Source of the DNA: Verrucomicrobiota bacterium
Lineage (GTDB): Bacteria; Verrucomicrobiota; Verrucomicrobiia; Opitutales; Seribacteraceae
Direction: 5' to 3'
Length of the DNA: 41,909 nucleotides
Assembly (NCBI GenBank): GCA_028343845.1
Contig: JAOLZO010000022.1
Span: 1 to 41,909, forward strand
Shown: positions 9,064 through 17,037 of the stretch, piece by piece
How the letters are laid out: the number at the start of each line of letters is the position of its first letter
How positions within the stretch are numbered: position 1 is the first letter of the stretch
The notes under the pieces: model-generated
Databases searched by the model: none
Seen by the model: the letters and a program-made list of their open reading frames with translations, nothing else
Told to the model about the DNA's origin: nothing
Translations under genes and position numbers: made by a program

Positions 9064-9329
9064 GATTATAAGTGATTGAAGTTTGGAATTTCAGCATAAA
9101 TCCTAATGATTTGATAATTTGTCAATTAGTAATTCTAATAAAAATCTTTGTCTTCGCAAACGAACCTCAAAAGATCTTTTGTTCAGGAGTTAAAATGCTG
9201 AGCGCGTTCTTCACGAAAACAAATTCTTTTTACTATAAGAGATCTTTTTCGGGATGCGGGGATTGGGCAATTTTGGGCGGAATTCATTCAGTCCCGAGGG
9301 TCAAGTAAACAAGCCTTGCTAACTGGGGG
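9064..9329. other. AT-rich intergenic region upstream of the flavodoxin gene
   Basis: This 266-bp AT-rich stretch holds no credible gene. A short plus-strand frame at 9072-9308 has no recognisable motif. On the minus strand a perfect TTGACA (9125-9120) lies upstream of the flavodoxin gene, but the best -10-like hexamer, TATGCT (9098-9093), is 21 bp away. A perfect TATAAT (9070-9065) sits only one base before the GTG, too close to serve that start. The promoter is likely somewhere here, but I cannot place it. Confidence 0.35.
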
Positions 9330-9761
9330 TCAGCGGGAAATGCGACGCAATTTGGGGTTGGCCCTTTTCAATTTGAACGACCTGTGGATCGTCATGCCTG
9401 CGTTTTTTTTGCGGCCCGTAAAATCCATCAATTGAAAACCGTTCTTGATCGTGAGCAATTTCAACTTGATTTCGTAATCTGAAAATTCAAACGATGCGAA
9501 AATTCCATCTTTGTCGAGCCCATCCCCAACAGACTCCTCTTTCCAGGTCCCTTCAACCGATTCGTCATAAAGTCCGGTCAGGCTTGCCTTCCCTCCGTCT
9601 ATCAGTTTCAGCGTAATCAGAACCGTTTCGTCCTCCATGGCCAAGCTTCCTTCGTAGGTTCCTTCCAATGCAGGATCGTTTCCACCACAGGAGATGCCAG
9701 CAACTGCAACTATAAGAACAAGTGCCCAAGAACGAAAAACCTGAATAATTGATTGATTCAT
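9330..9761 (-). CDS. Small predicted lipoprotein of unknown function
   Basis: This 143-residue protein is predicted to be lipid-anchored. I start it at the ATG at 9761 because a signal sequence follows directly (MNQSIIQVFRSWALVLIVAV), ending in a lipobox-like AGISC-GG. The frame stays open further upstream, but that part overlaps the end of the DUF1501 gene. The mature part is almost all short beta strands (GTYEGSLAM, VLITLKLIDG, ASLTGLYDES, VEGTWKEE, IFASFEFSDY, IKLKLLTIKNGFQL), consistent with a small beta-barrel or lipocalin-like domain, distantly reminiscent of NlpE-like domains. The lipobox is not canonical at position -3 (Gly). It starts 10 bp after the DUF1501 stop and is probably co-transcribed with it. 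I do not recognise a family. Confidence 0.7.
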   Translation of the reverse strand: MNQSIIQVFRSWALVLIVAVAGISCGGNDPALEGTYEGSLAMEDETVLITLKLIDGGKASLTGLYDESVEGTWKEESVGDGLDKDGIFASFEFSDYEIKLKLLTIKNGFQLMDFTGRKKNAGMTIHRSFKLKRANPKLRRISR

Positions 9762-9771
9762 ATCCCTATAA

Positions 9772-11208
9772 TCAGGTGACGGGAAGCAATTCGTCAATGG
9801 GTTTTCCGTAGGGCAGGATGGGCATGGGCCGGCCACTGTGGTCGAGAAAGCTCTGATGATAATCTACACCCAAGTGTTGGTATACGGTTGCCCAAAGGTC
9901 ATTCGGGGTGAGAGGTCGGTCGATGGGTTCCTCTCCTCTGCTGTTGGTTGAGCCGATTACCTGACCGGTTCGCATTCCGCCTCCCGATAACAGCATGCTC
10001 ATGGCCTTGGGCCAGTGGTCGCGTCCCGGTTGATCAACTTTTGTTTTGCTTCCCTTGCCGACTGAGATTTTGGGTGTCCTGCCAAATTCACCGGTCACCA
10101 CGAGAAGGACCTTGCGGTCGAGTCCACGCTCATAGAGATCTTCGATCATTGCAGTAATGACGTGATCGTAAATGGGAAGGCGTACTTTGGCGTCCTTGAA
10201 AATATGGGAATTTACCGCATGACTGTCCCAATTATACGTGCCTTCGTCGATCCATGGAACCCCAGTGCCTCCATAGGGGTTTTCCATGACAACGGTTACC
10301 CAGTTGGCTCCGGCTTCCACCAGTCTTCTGGCCAACAGGGCGCGTGTCCCCCAATTATGAGACCCAAAGCGTTCACGCGTCCTCTTGCTTTCCTTGCTCA
10401 GGTCGAATGCATCGCGTACTTGATTGGAAGTGAGCATGGAAAGAGCCCGCTCGTTAAAGCTGTCCAAAACGGAAAACTCTTCCTTGGCGAAAAGGGAATC
10501 CCTCAATGAATCGTATCCTTTGAGGAGGTTCATGCGGTCGCCCAATCGATCGGCGAAGCTAGCATCGACACCTAGGTTTTCAACTTTGAAATCCTTCTCG
10601 CTTGGGTCGGCGGATATGGCGAAGGGATGGGTTTCCGAACCGAGATAAGCGGAACCGAAACTGAAGGTGTCGACGTTGTTTACACGACCATTGCCGAGGG
10701 CTACGTATCCGGGCATGTCCCCAACCCTTCCCTGATCGGAAAGGTACTTGTGAGCCATGGAGCCAACGCAGGGGTAGTCGTTGACGAACCCGGTTGGTTG
10801 TTTGGGATCCCGTCCAGTTAGGAATCTCTTGTGTCCGCCTCCATGATCGGCAAAATCGTGGTGGACGGACCGCACGAGGCAATACTTGTCTGCGATCTTA
10901 GCGTGCATGGGCAAAAGTTCGCAAATCTCCATGCCGGTGACGTTAGTCTTGATCGGACGGAATTCACCCCGATGGGTGGAGGGGGCATCGGGTTTCATAT
11001 CGTAGGTCTCCATGTGGGGAGCGCCACCCGGTAACCAAACGAAAATGACAGCGGTGTCTTTTTCCTCGTCGCTTTTGGATTTGGCCTCAAGCAGACTGGA
11101 AAGCCCGAGCATGCCACAGGAGGCACCTCCTATTTGCAGGAAAGATCTCCTGGTCAAGGGCCCGGGACAGAGCCCGTTGCGCAAAGCACTGTCAGTCATG
11201 GATATCAT
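9772..11208 (-). CDS. DUF1501 family Tat-exported protein (no PSD1 partner)
   Basis: This 478-residue DUF1501 protein has a Tat signal (T-R20-R21-S-F-L-Q-I-G-G). Family motifs are present: FVWLPGGAPHMETYDMKP, HHDFADHGGGHKRFLTGRDP, RALLARRLVEAGANWVTV, VTGEFGRTPKIS, PGRDHWPKAMSMLLSGGGMRTGQ, and the usual C-terminal segment (PNDLWATVYQHLGVDYHQ). It belongs to a different DUF1501 subgroup from those at 1853 and 36661, which have WGGEFGRTP and MWMAGGG in the equivalent positions. Unlike them it has no DUF1549/DUF1553 neighbour; the gene after it is a small lipoprotein. An ATG three codons downstream (11199) is an equally possible start. Its function is unknown; the fold is that of alkaline phosphatases and sulfatases. 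Confidence 0.92.
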   Translation of the reverse strand: MISMTDSALRNGLCPGPLTRRSFLQIGGASCGMLGLSSLLEAKSKSDEEKDTAVIFVWLPGGAPHMETYDMKPDAPSTHRGEFRPIKTNVTGMEICELLPMHAKIADKYCLVRSVHHDFADHGGGHKRFLTGRDPKQPTGFVNDYPCVGSMAHKYLSDQGRVGDMPGYVALGNGRVNNVDTFSFGSAYLGSETHPFAISADPSEKDFKVENLGVDASFADRLGDRMNLLKGYDSLRDSLFAKEEFSVLDSFNERALSMLTSNQVRDAFDLSKESKRTRERFGSHNWGTRALLARRLVEAGANWVTVVMENPYGGTGVPWIDEGTYNWDSHAVNSHIFKDAKVRLPIYDHVITAMIEDLYERGLDRKVLLVVTGEFGRTPKISVGKGSKTKVDQPGRDHWPKAMSMLLSGGGMRTGQVIGSTNSRGEEPIDRPLTPNDLWATVYQHLGVDYHQSFLDHSGRPMPILPYGKPIDELLPVT

Positions 11209-11266
11209 CTTACGATAAGTGGCTGACGAAACAAATAAAAAATTACCCTAAGCTTTGTAAACTAAT

Positions 11267-11301
11267 GAGAAGGCGGATCGGCTGATTCCGTTCACCTTCT
11301 C
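11267..11301 (-). terminator. Hairpin directly after the propeller-SIS gene
   Basis: On the minus strand the stop codon of the gene ending at 11302 is followed at once by GAGAAGG (11301-11295), which pairs with CCTTCTC (11273-11267). An inner CGG-ATC / GAT-CCG stem with one bulged A closes on an AGCC loop. No clean U-tract follows, so this may be an imperfect intrinsic terminator or an mRNA-stabilising 3' hairpin. It marks the end of the four-gene operon and separates it from the DUF1501 gene. Confidence 0.45.
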
Positions 11302-13740
11302 TTATTTGCCGAGCAAACGCAAGACTTCCAAGTTGAGGGATTCGTAGGCTGCGGCCTTGACGATACCGCTCGGGGGAAACAAGGGGATGGGATAGCCTTC
11401 GATAGGGACACAGGCGTCGCCAAACGCGAGGCCCAAGTCGAGACGGTCGGAATAGTTCAAGTGTGAGGAGAATTCGGGTCGCGGGTTTTCTGCGGCCATG
11501 AGCAGGACCCGACTCTTCTTGGCCTTGAAAAGATCGTCCACCTTTGGACTGAGTCCGAAATATCCGAGGCGCAGAACAAGACCGCCTTGGGGGGCTTTGG
11601 TCTTGAAGTTGTTCAGCTGAGACTCCACGTTTTCGTGCACCTCGATGTTGTCGGCCCAGGCGGAGTCGGAATACTTGCCCACGTAATGCATGACCATGTG
11701 CCCGCTCGATGCCACAACGGTGCGCCGTCCAGCCTTGGTTTCCTTGGCAATGGAATTGGCGAAGTCGCGGAGCGTGGGCAACTGGGTGTTTTCCAAGGCC
11801 AGCAACTGGGATCGAATTCTATAAAGAAAGGCCTTGCCCAAGACCCCTTTGGGTATGGGGGCGACGGAATACTCCTTGTGGTATTTCACTTTTCTGAAGA
11901 ACCGGTCCGACCAGTCGCGCCCATCCTTCATGGCCCAACTTTTCCACATGGTGGGCATTCGTCCCTTGCGGGTGTGGGCGGCAATAGTTTCGGCCATCCA
12001 AACCCATCCTGAGATGGCTCCGACGACATGGTTCAACTTGCCGGGATCACTGTCCTTGGGCTCGGTGCCCAAGTCCACCCAGGCATCGCAGACCTTGGCA
12101 TGCTCGGCCAGGAGGGGGTTTCGCTTGGAGCCGAACCCGAGAATGAATTGCCCCGATTCCTTGAACTTTTGCAGTCGCTTCAAGTCGTTGGACTTGGGGT
12201 CGGCGTCCCAGGCTACCACTGCCATGTCGTGTGCCTTCTCGGCGTCGGTACGAAGCTTTTTGTCCTTCCATGGCCGGTCGAACCCGACGTGCATGAGGCC
12301 CCCGCTGCGTCCGATCAGTTCCTGTTCCAAGGTCGCTCCGAGCCAATGGAACCCGACCAAGCCTCCTCGCTCGTATTTCTCCGCGGTCTTTTCCCCCAGC
12401 TCGGTGAATTGGGGAAGATTCTTCTCGATGCGATCGATGTGCTGGTGAATGGAGCGCAGGTATTTCTTGGATGGGCTGGCAGCCTGGGGTTTGGTGCGGA
12501 AGGCATCGATCTTGAGCAAGGTGAAGGGATAGATAATGGTTGCGTAGAGGGTGTTGTCGCGGGTAGCGATCAGGGCCATGTGGTTGTGAAGGGGAGTCAT
12601 GGTGTCGTCGGGTAAGGTATGGTAGCCATGGCTCCAGGGTGGCTTCTTGCCGCTGGCCGGCTTGAAGTCGAAGAAGTCAGGGTTCTTGACCGCGAGCACA
12701 CCGAGGTCTTCGTGCCGGCCCTTTTTTGGATCGTAGCGACAGAGGTGATGCAACTTGCCTTTTCCGAAGCCGGTTTTGTTCTGCACGCTGATCAAGGTAT
12801 AAATCCTGCCGTCCGGAGCGATGGTCAGGGCGCTCCGTGAATCGGGTTTTTCGCCTTTCAGCATGAGCCCATGGTTGGTGCCCTTGACCTTCTTACCCTT
12901 GGATGAAAGGTCGATGGACAGAAGGTGGGCGTCGTTCATGAGAATGAGCCAGGCGGTGCGCCCGTCGGCGTCCAGGTTCCAAGTGGGGATGGCAGAGCGG
13001 CTTTCCCGCGTAAAGGTCTTGTCGCCGATCTCGATGGGGCGCTGGGTGACCTTCTTGGTCACCGGGTCGTAGGTCGCCAACTGAAAATCCTTGGTCAATG
13101 CGTGGGCCTTGCCGTCCCCATCCATCAAGGTTGTGGCGTAGGGCGTGAGCATGGGCCCGAGTTCGGTGAACTTCTTGGTCGCTGTGTCGTAGAGCATCCA
13201 GTGCTGGTCCTCGCAGGTCACGACGTAGATTAGTCCGCGCGACTCGTCCGCCACGACGTCGGCTATACCTTGCTTTTTGTAAGGCATGCCCAGGTTGCGG
13301 GCCGTGTCGTTGCGAGGATCGTAGGTGATCAGGTACCCCCCGGGGTATTCCGAATCATCCCCTTTCTTGGCATAGCCCTGCTTGGTGCCGACGTAGATCA
13401 CACCGCTGGGTCCGACGAAGTTGCGGGTATGGAACTTGGCTTGGGCCGCAAATCCTTTGGCATCCAAGTTGCAAAGCTTGTGGGCATCCACCACTATGCG
13501 TTGTTTTTCGGTGACCGGGTCGAACTCAACCAAATAGGCATTCTCACCATATTTGGCGGTTCCGACGTAAATGCGTCCGTCATTTCCTTCGCAAAGGGAA
13601 AAGTATCCGGATTCATCGGAGTGGGTTTCCGGTAAGATGTGATGGGCCGTTCCCCAGACATACTTAAATGGGGCCTTGGCCGCAGAAGAAATTGTGCCAA
13701 GAAGGAAAACAAAGGATAACAAAACAAAGTAAGGATTCAT
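11302..13740 (-). CDS. Secreted beta-propeller protein with two SIS-like domains
   Basis: This 812-residue protein begins with a Sec signal (MNPYFVLLSFVFLLG..., cleavage near residue 21). Residues about 25-415 form a beta-propeller of repeated strands (GRIYVGTAKYGENAYLVEFDP, GVIYVGTKQG, GLIYVVTCED, GRIYTLISVQ, TLYATIIYPF). After a short linker come two related alpha/beta halves. Half 1 (about 424-600) starts YLRSIHQHIDRIEKNLPQ and has GGLVGFHWLGATLEQELIGRSGG. Half 2 (about 632-812) starts FLYRIRSQLLALENTQLP and has AGRRTVVASSGHMVMHYVG. The helix-then-glycine-turn-then-strand pattern resembles sugar isomerase (SIS) domains that bind phosphosugars; here they would lie outside the cytoplasm, which is unusual. 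It is the last gene of the operon, 2 bp after the DUF4838 stop. The propeller call is strong, the SIS call moderate, and catalytic function unknown. Confidence 0.8.
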   Translation of the reverse strand: MNPYFVLLSFVFLLGTISSAAKAPFKYVWGTAHHILPETHSDESGYFSLCEGNDGRIYVGTAKYGENAYLVEFDPVTEKQRIVVDAHKLCNLDAKGFAAQAKFHTRNFVGPSGVIYVGTKQGYAKKGDDSEYPGGYLITYDPRNDTARNLGMPYKKQGIADVVADESRGLIYVVTCEDQHWMLYDTATKKFTELGPMLTPYATTLMDGDGKAHALTKDFQLATYDPVTKKVTQRPIEIGDKTFTRESRSAIPTWNLDADGRTAWLILMNDAHLLSIDLSSKGKKVKGTNHGLMLKGEKPDSRSALTIAPDGRIYTLISVQNKTGFGKGKLHHLCRYDPKKGRHEDLGVLAVKNPDFFDFKPASGKKPPWSHGYHTLPDDTMTPLHNHMALIATRDNTLYATIIYPFTLLKIDAFRTKPQAASPSKKYLRSIHQHIDRIEKNLPQFTELGEKTAEKYERGGLVGFHWLGATLEQELIGRSGGLMHVGFDRPWKDKKLRTDAEKAHDMAVVAWDADPKSNDLKRLQKFKESGQFILGFGSKRNPLLAEHAKVCDAWVDLGTEPKDSDPGKLNHVVGAISGWVWMAETIAAHTRKGRMPTMWKSWAMKDGRDWSDRFFRKVKYHKEYSVAPIPKGVLGKAFLYRIRSQLLALENTQLPTLRDFANSIAKETKAGRRTVVASSGHMVMHYVGKYSDSAWADNIEVHENVESQLNNFKTKAPQGGLVLRLGYFGLSPKVDDLFKAKKSRVLLMAAENPRPEFSSHLNYSDRLDLGLAFGDACVPIEGYPIPLFPPSGIVKAAAYESLNLEVLRLLGK

Positions 13741-13742
13741 GA

Positions 13743-16700
13743 TTATCGGATTTTCTTTTTAATGGCCTCGCGCCAGGCCTTGGGCAGGTCGGGTTTGGCG
13801 AGGGCGTTTTGGTAAGCGGCGCGGGCTGCGGGTTTGCGACCGGCGACGGTGAGGAGATCGCCTTGGATGGCGAAGGTGGTGGCACCCCAACTGCCGGTTT
13901 GCTTGGCGGCGTCGATGCGGGCGATAGTTTGGAGAGCCTCGTCGTGCTTGCCTTGACGGGATAGGATGCGGGCGGCTTGCTGAACGGAGCGGAATTCCTC
14001 GGAACCACCGATGCGTTCCTTGCCATCAAAGTTCAGGCGATAGGCGGCTAGGGCACCCTCGTCGTCCTTCAGGTTGGTTTCGAGGTTATGGCCAAGATTG
14101 ACGAGGATGCTGGTACGGAGGCGTTTGTCGGATGTAAGGGCAAGAGCGGCTTGCAGGTCGTCTTCGGCGGCCTTTCCATTCTTGCTTTGAAGATGCGCCC
14201 GGGCCCGGGCGAAGGCGGCTGGAGCGACGTGCGGGAAGGGCCACTTCGAGAAATCCTCTTTACCGAATTGCCGGAGCAACTCGGAGGCTTTGCGTTGGGC
14301 GAGAAGGTTTTCCATGCGGACGGTCGTGGCCACGGCAGGCAGGGAGATGCGTTCGGCCAGTTCCTCGGCCTTGGCGTAGTCTTCGAGATTGCGGGCGGCG
14401 GAAGCAGCCCCACGGAGTGCGGAGGACTGCTGCAGGTCGGTGGCGTTCTCGGTGGCGGCGAGGGCCACGTAGGCGGCGAGGGCTTCCTTGTTCTTGCGGC
14501 CGCGCAAGAGGGCATCGGCTGCTTTGCCGGCGACGAGGTAATCGACGTACTCGGGATCGAATTCGAACCGGGTGGAATGCCCGGCGTAAAATTGGGCGAA
14601 TTTGCGCGGGGCGTGGAAACCAGAGGTTCCGGTGGGGGAGAAGGCGGAGTACTCGGCACCATGCTCGCGAATGCGTTGGCGGCAGACGTTGAAGTGCCAC
14701 GGCAGGCTGACCGATGGCTTGCGGCCGACGACGAAGTTGAGCGGGTCGTTCTGGTCGGTGGTCACGGGGATGCGGATCTCGACCGTCCAGTGGTCCTTGG
14801 CGACCTGGGTGGCGACTTCGGCTTGGGATTCCCACCGATACCAGGAATGCTTGTTGGCGCCGCGGTCGATGTCCACGAGAGCGCCGGCGGGGTTGACGGC
14901 AATCTGGTAGTAGTTGTGGGAATCGGTCTCCAAGTGAATTTCCACGCAGTCCCCGTACCAAAGGGATTGATCTTCGCGTCGGGTGGTGGTGACGTTGAGC
15001 TTTTCGCCGGGGCGTTCGTCGCAGCGGATGGCGAAGTAGAGGTTTTGTCCGGAGCGGTCCCAAGCCGACATCACGGTTGTCCCGAAAACGGGCTGGGCCC
15101 CGGTCTGCAATTCGCGGAGCTTTCCAACAGACCAGTTACGGTGCCGTTCCCAATGCTGGTCATCGAGCTTGCCGTCGACGACGATGGGCTCCTTGGGTTC
15201 CCAGGAACCTACCGTGCGCATGTAGGGAACGGGTCCGCGCTTGCGGCCAAGCAGCTTGGACTTGCTGCGGAGGGTGTTGAGGAAAACGTCGATGAGACCG
15301 AGGCGCTTGGTGTAGACGGAATCGGGGGGCACAGCGGCCTTGGCACCGTCGAACAGGGCCAAGGCGCGGTCTACCTTCGCCTTGTCCTTTTCCATGGCCT
15401 GATAGTTCGGTTCGCAGTACTCGAAGAAGGCCTGCATCGGTTTTCCGGCGGGACCATAGAAGAGGCGGCAATACTCGGCCAACTCGGCCACCGGATCGTA
15501 GGCCTTGCCGCCCCAGTAGGCCCGGGCGGTAAAGTACACTTGGAAGTGGTTGAAGCCGATGTCGACCGTATCAAAGTTCTTCCCCATGCTCAACCAGATG
15601 TCTTCGCCGAGGGAAAAGCCCTTCAATGCGTTGATGCTATCGCCCTGCACCTTGGAGACGAAAGCGGGCAAATAGAAACCACGGGAAGAGAAAGGATAGT
15701 TCTCGAAGATCATGATCGGGTTGTCCGTTTTGGCCCGCCAGCCGGCCTGCAACTGGGCGATGGCTTCGCGTTGCTCGGGCAAGGTATTGCGGGGACGCCG
15801 GCCTCCCACGATCATGACCTGCACGTTGGGTCCCAGTTTGTCGATGTTGGTGGGCGGATTGGTGTTGGCCCCGTAGGCGCAGCAAAGAATTTTCTTTTGA
15901 GGATGCGTCTTGATGACTTCCTTGGCCACTTGGTTCGCGAAGTCCCAAACATGGTTGGAGAGCTTGCCGCGGGAACCCATCTCGTCGATTTGCTTGCCTT
16001 CGCAAAGTTTGCACTGGCAGATCGAGCCATAGGCGTCGGGCGGCATGATGGATACACTGTCGTAATCGTAGACGTCGAACTGAGCCCGGGCCCACTTGAC
16101 GGTGGCCTGGAAGAGTTCGGGGTTGGAGTAGCAGAGGTGATTGAGGCGCTCGCCGAGCTTGGTGGCGCGCTTGCCGCCGTAAAGGGCGAACCAGTCGGGG
16201 TGGTTCTTCAAGACGTGCTCGTTGTGGGTCATGGTGTGCATCCCGTGGGCCACCATCAGGCCGTAGGGGTTGCGGGTGCCCAAACGCATCATCCACATGG
16301 TGGTGGGATCGCTGGCTGTACCAAAGCGAACGCTGAACTGCCGCAACGGAAAATCCGGCTTCACGACCATATTCAATTTCGGGAGGGCGATGGTCTCGCG
16401 CTTGGGCACCACCTCGCCCAGTTCGCCAGGCAGGTACCAACGAACGCCCAACTGCTTGAGGAAACCGCACACTGCATTGAACGAACCGCGCTCGTCGAAG
16501 GTCCAGTAGCGCTCGTCCGGTTCGCGGGCCAACTCGACGGGCATGCGTTCGCTGTTCTTGTACATGCCGCCGTTGGGCACACCGAAGCGTGTCCCGGAAG
16601 CCTGCTCCCATTCCCGCTGGTACTTGCCGGAGACGCGGTCGGTATTCCGCTTGGCCCATGGTTCGGTTGGTACGAAGTCGGTATCATCCCCCAGAAAGGC

Positions 16701-17024
16701 CAACCAGTCCGAACCCGAAACCAGGCGGTAAGCCCCATGCTCCAGCCCCTTGGCAGAGAGCTTCAATTCCCGCGTGCCCGAGCTTTCACCGACGAACAAT
16801 TTCACCAAGCCTTTCCCGCTCGGCTTCGGCACCATCGCCAGCTTGGCTCCGGACATCTTTTCCAGATAAACCTGCAGGTCCCGGGCCGCAAAACGCGTCG
16901 AGCGCGGAGCGTCCTCAGTCAACACGATTTCGGCTTGGGCTTCCCCGTCCTTGACGATGAATGGAGCGGCGTTTGCGATTAAGGTAATCGGCAAAAATGC
17001 GAGGCAGGGATAAACAATTTTCAT
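13743..17024 (-). CDS. Secreted DUF4838 glycan-active protein with CBM9-like and TPR regions
   Basis: This protein of about 1093 residues starts at the ATG at 17024, where a Sec signal follows (MKIVYPCLAFLPITLIANAA). The open frame extends to 17285 but overlaps the sulfatase. Residues about 20-210 resemble the alpha-glucuronidase (GH67)/GH20-type N-terminal domain (STRFAARDLQVYLEKMSGA, VKLFVGES). DUF4838 follows at about 215-530, with YWTFDERGSFNAV just before it, HPDWFALYGGKR, SIMPPDAYGS and a C336-Q-C-K-L-C341 cluster typical of the family. A CBM9-like domain covers about 608-810 (PIVVDGKLDD..W, YFAIRCDE, WYGDCVEIHLET, FNVCRQR). The rest, to the end, is TPR-like Ala-rich helical repeats. 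It lies 13 bp after the sulfatase and 2 bp before the propeller-SIS gene. The likely role is glycan binding or hydrolysis, perhaps of a uronic-acid-containing polymer. It has much higher GC than the first gene of the operon. Confidence 0.88.
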   Translation of the reverse strand: MKIVYPCLAFLPITLIANAAPFIVKDGEAQAEIVLTEDAPRSTRFAARDLQVYLEKMSGAKLAMVPKPSGKGLVKLFVGESSGTRELKLSAKGLEHGAYRLVSGSDWLAFLGDDTDFVPTEPWAKRNTDRVSGKYQREWEQASGTRFGVPNGGMYKNSERMPVELAREPDERYWTFDERGSFNAVCGFLKQLGVRWYLPGELGEVVPKRETIALPKLNMVVKPDFPLRQFSVRFGTASDPTTMWMMRLGTRNPYGLMVAHGMHTMTHNEHVLKNHPDWFALYGGKRATKLGERLNHLCYSNPELFQATVKWARAQFDVYDYDSVSIMPPDAYGSICQCKLCEGKQIDEMGSRGKLSNHVWDFANQVAKEVIKTHPQKKILCCAYGANTNPPTNIDKLGPNVQVMIVGGRRPRNTLPEQREAIAQLQAGWRAKTDNPIMIFENYPFSSRGFYLPAFVSKVQGDSINALKGFSLGEDIWLSMGKNFDTVDIGFNHFQVYFTARAYWGGKAYDPVAELAEYCRLFYGPAGKPMQAFFEYCEPNYQAMEKDKAKVDRALALFDGAKAAVPPDSVYTKRLGLIDVFLNTLRSKSKLLGRKRGPVPYMRTVGSWEPKEPIVVDGKLDDQHWERHRNWSVGKLRELQTGAQPVFGTTVMSAWDRSGQNLYFAIRCDERPGEKLNVTTTRREDQSLWYGDCVEIHLETDSHNYYQIAVNPAGALVDIDRGANKHSWYRWESQAEVATQVAKDHWTVEIRIPVTTDQNDPLNFVVGRKPSVSLPWHFNVCRQRIREHGAEYSAFSPTGTSGFHAPRKFAQFYAGHSTRFEFDPEYVDYLVAGKAADALLRGRKNKEALAAYVALAATENATDLQQSSALRGAASAARNLEDYAKAEELAERISLPAVATTVRMENLLAQRKASELLRQFGKEDFSKWPFPHVAPAAFARARAHLQSKNGKAAEDDLQAALALTSDKRLRTSILVNLGHNLETNLKDDEGALAAYRLNFDGKERIGGSEEFRSVQQAARILSRQGKHDEALQTIARIDAAKQTGSWGATTFAIQGDLLTVAGRKPAARAAYQNALAKPDLPKAWREAIKKKIR

Positions 17025-17037
17025 GATCAGGCAGGGT

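Noticed and set aside
9065-9070. Perfect TATAAT on the minus strand before the flavodoxin start
   Set aside because: It lies one base from the GTG, so transcription from it would begin inside the gene; probably chance in AT-rich DNA.
9072-9308. Plus-strand frame of 78 codons in the AT-rich intergenic region
   Set aside because: No family motif, no signal peptide that fits, no ribosome binding site, and no neighbour it could belong to.
14088-16982. Long plus-strand open frame of about 960 codons antisense to the DUF4838 gene
   Set aside because: It has low-complexity composition rich in Gly, Val, Glu and Leu with no domain motif, and lies wholly opposite a gene with clear domains. High GC makes antisense frames free of stops.
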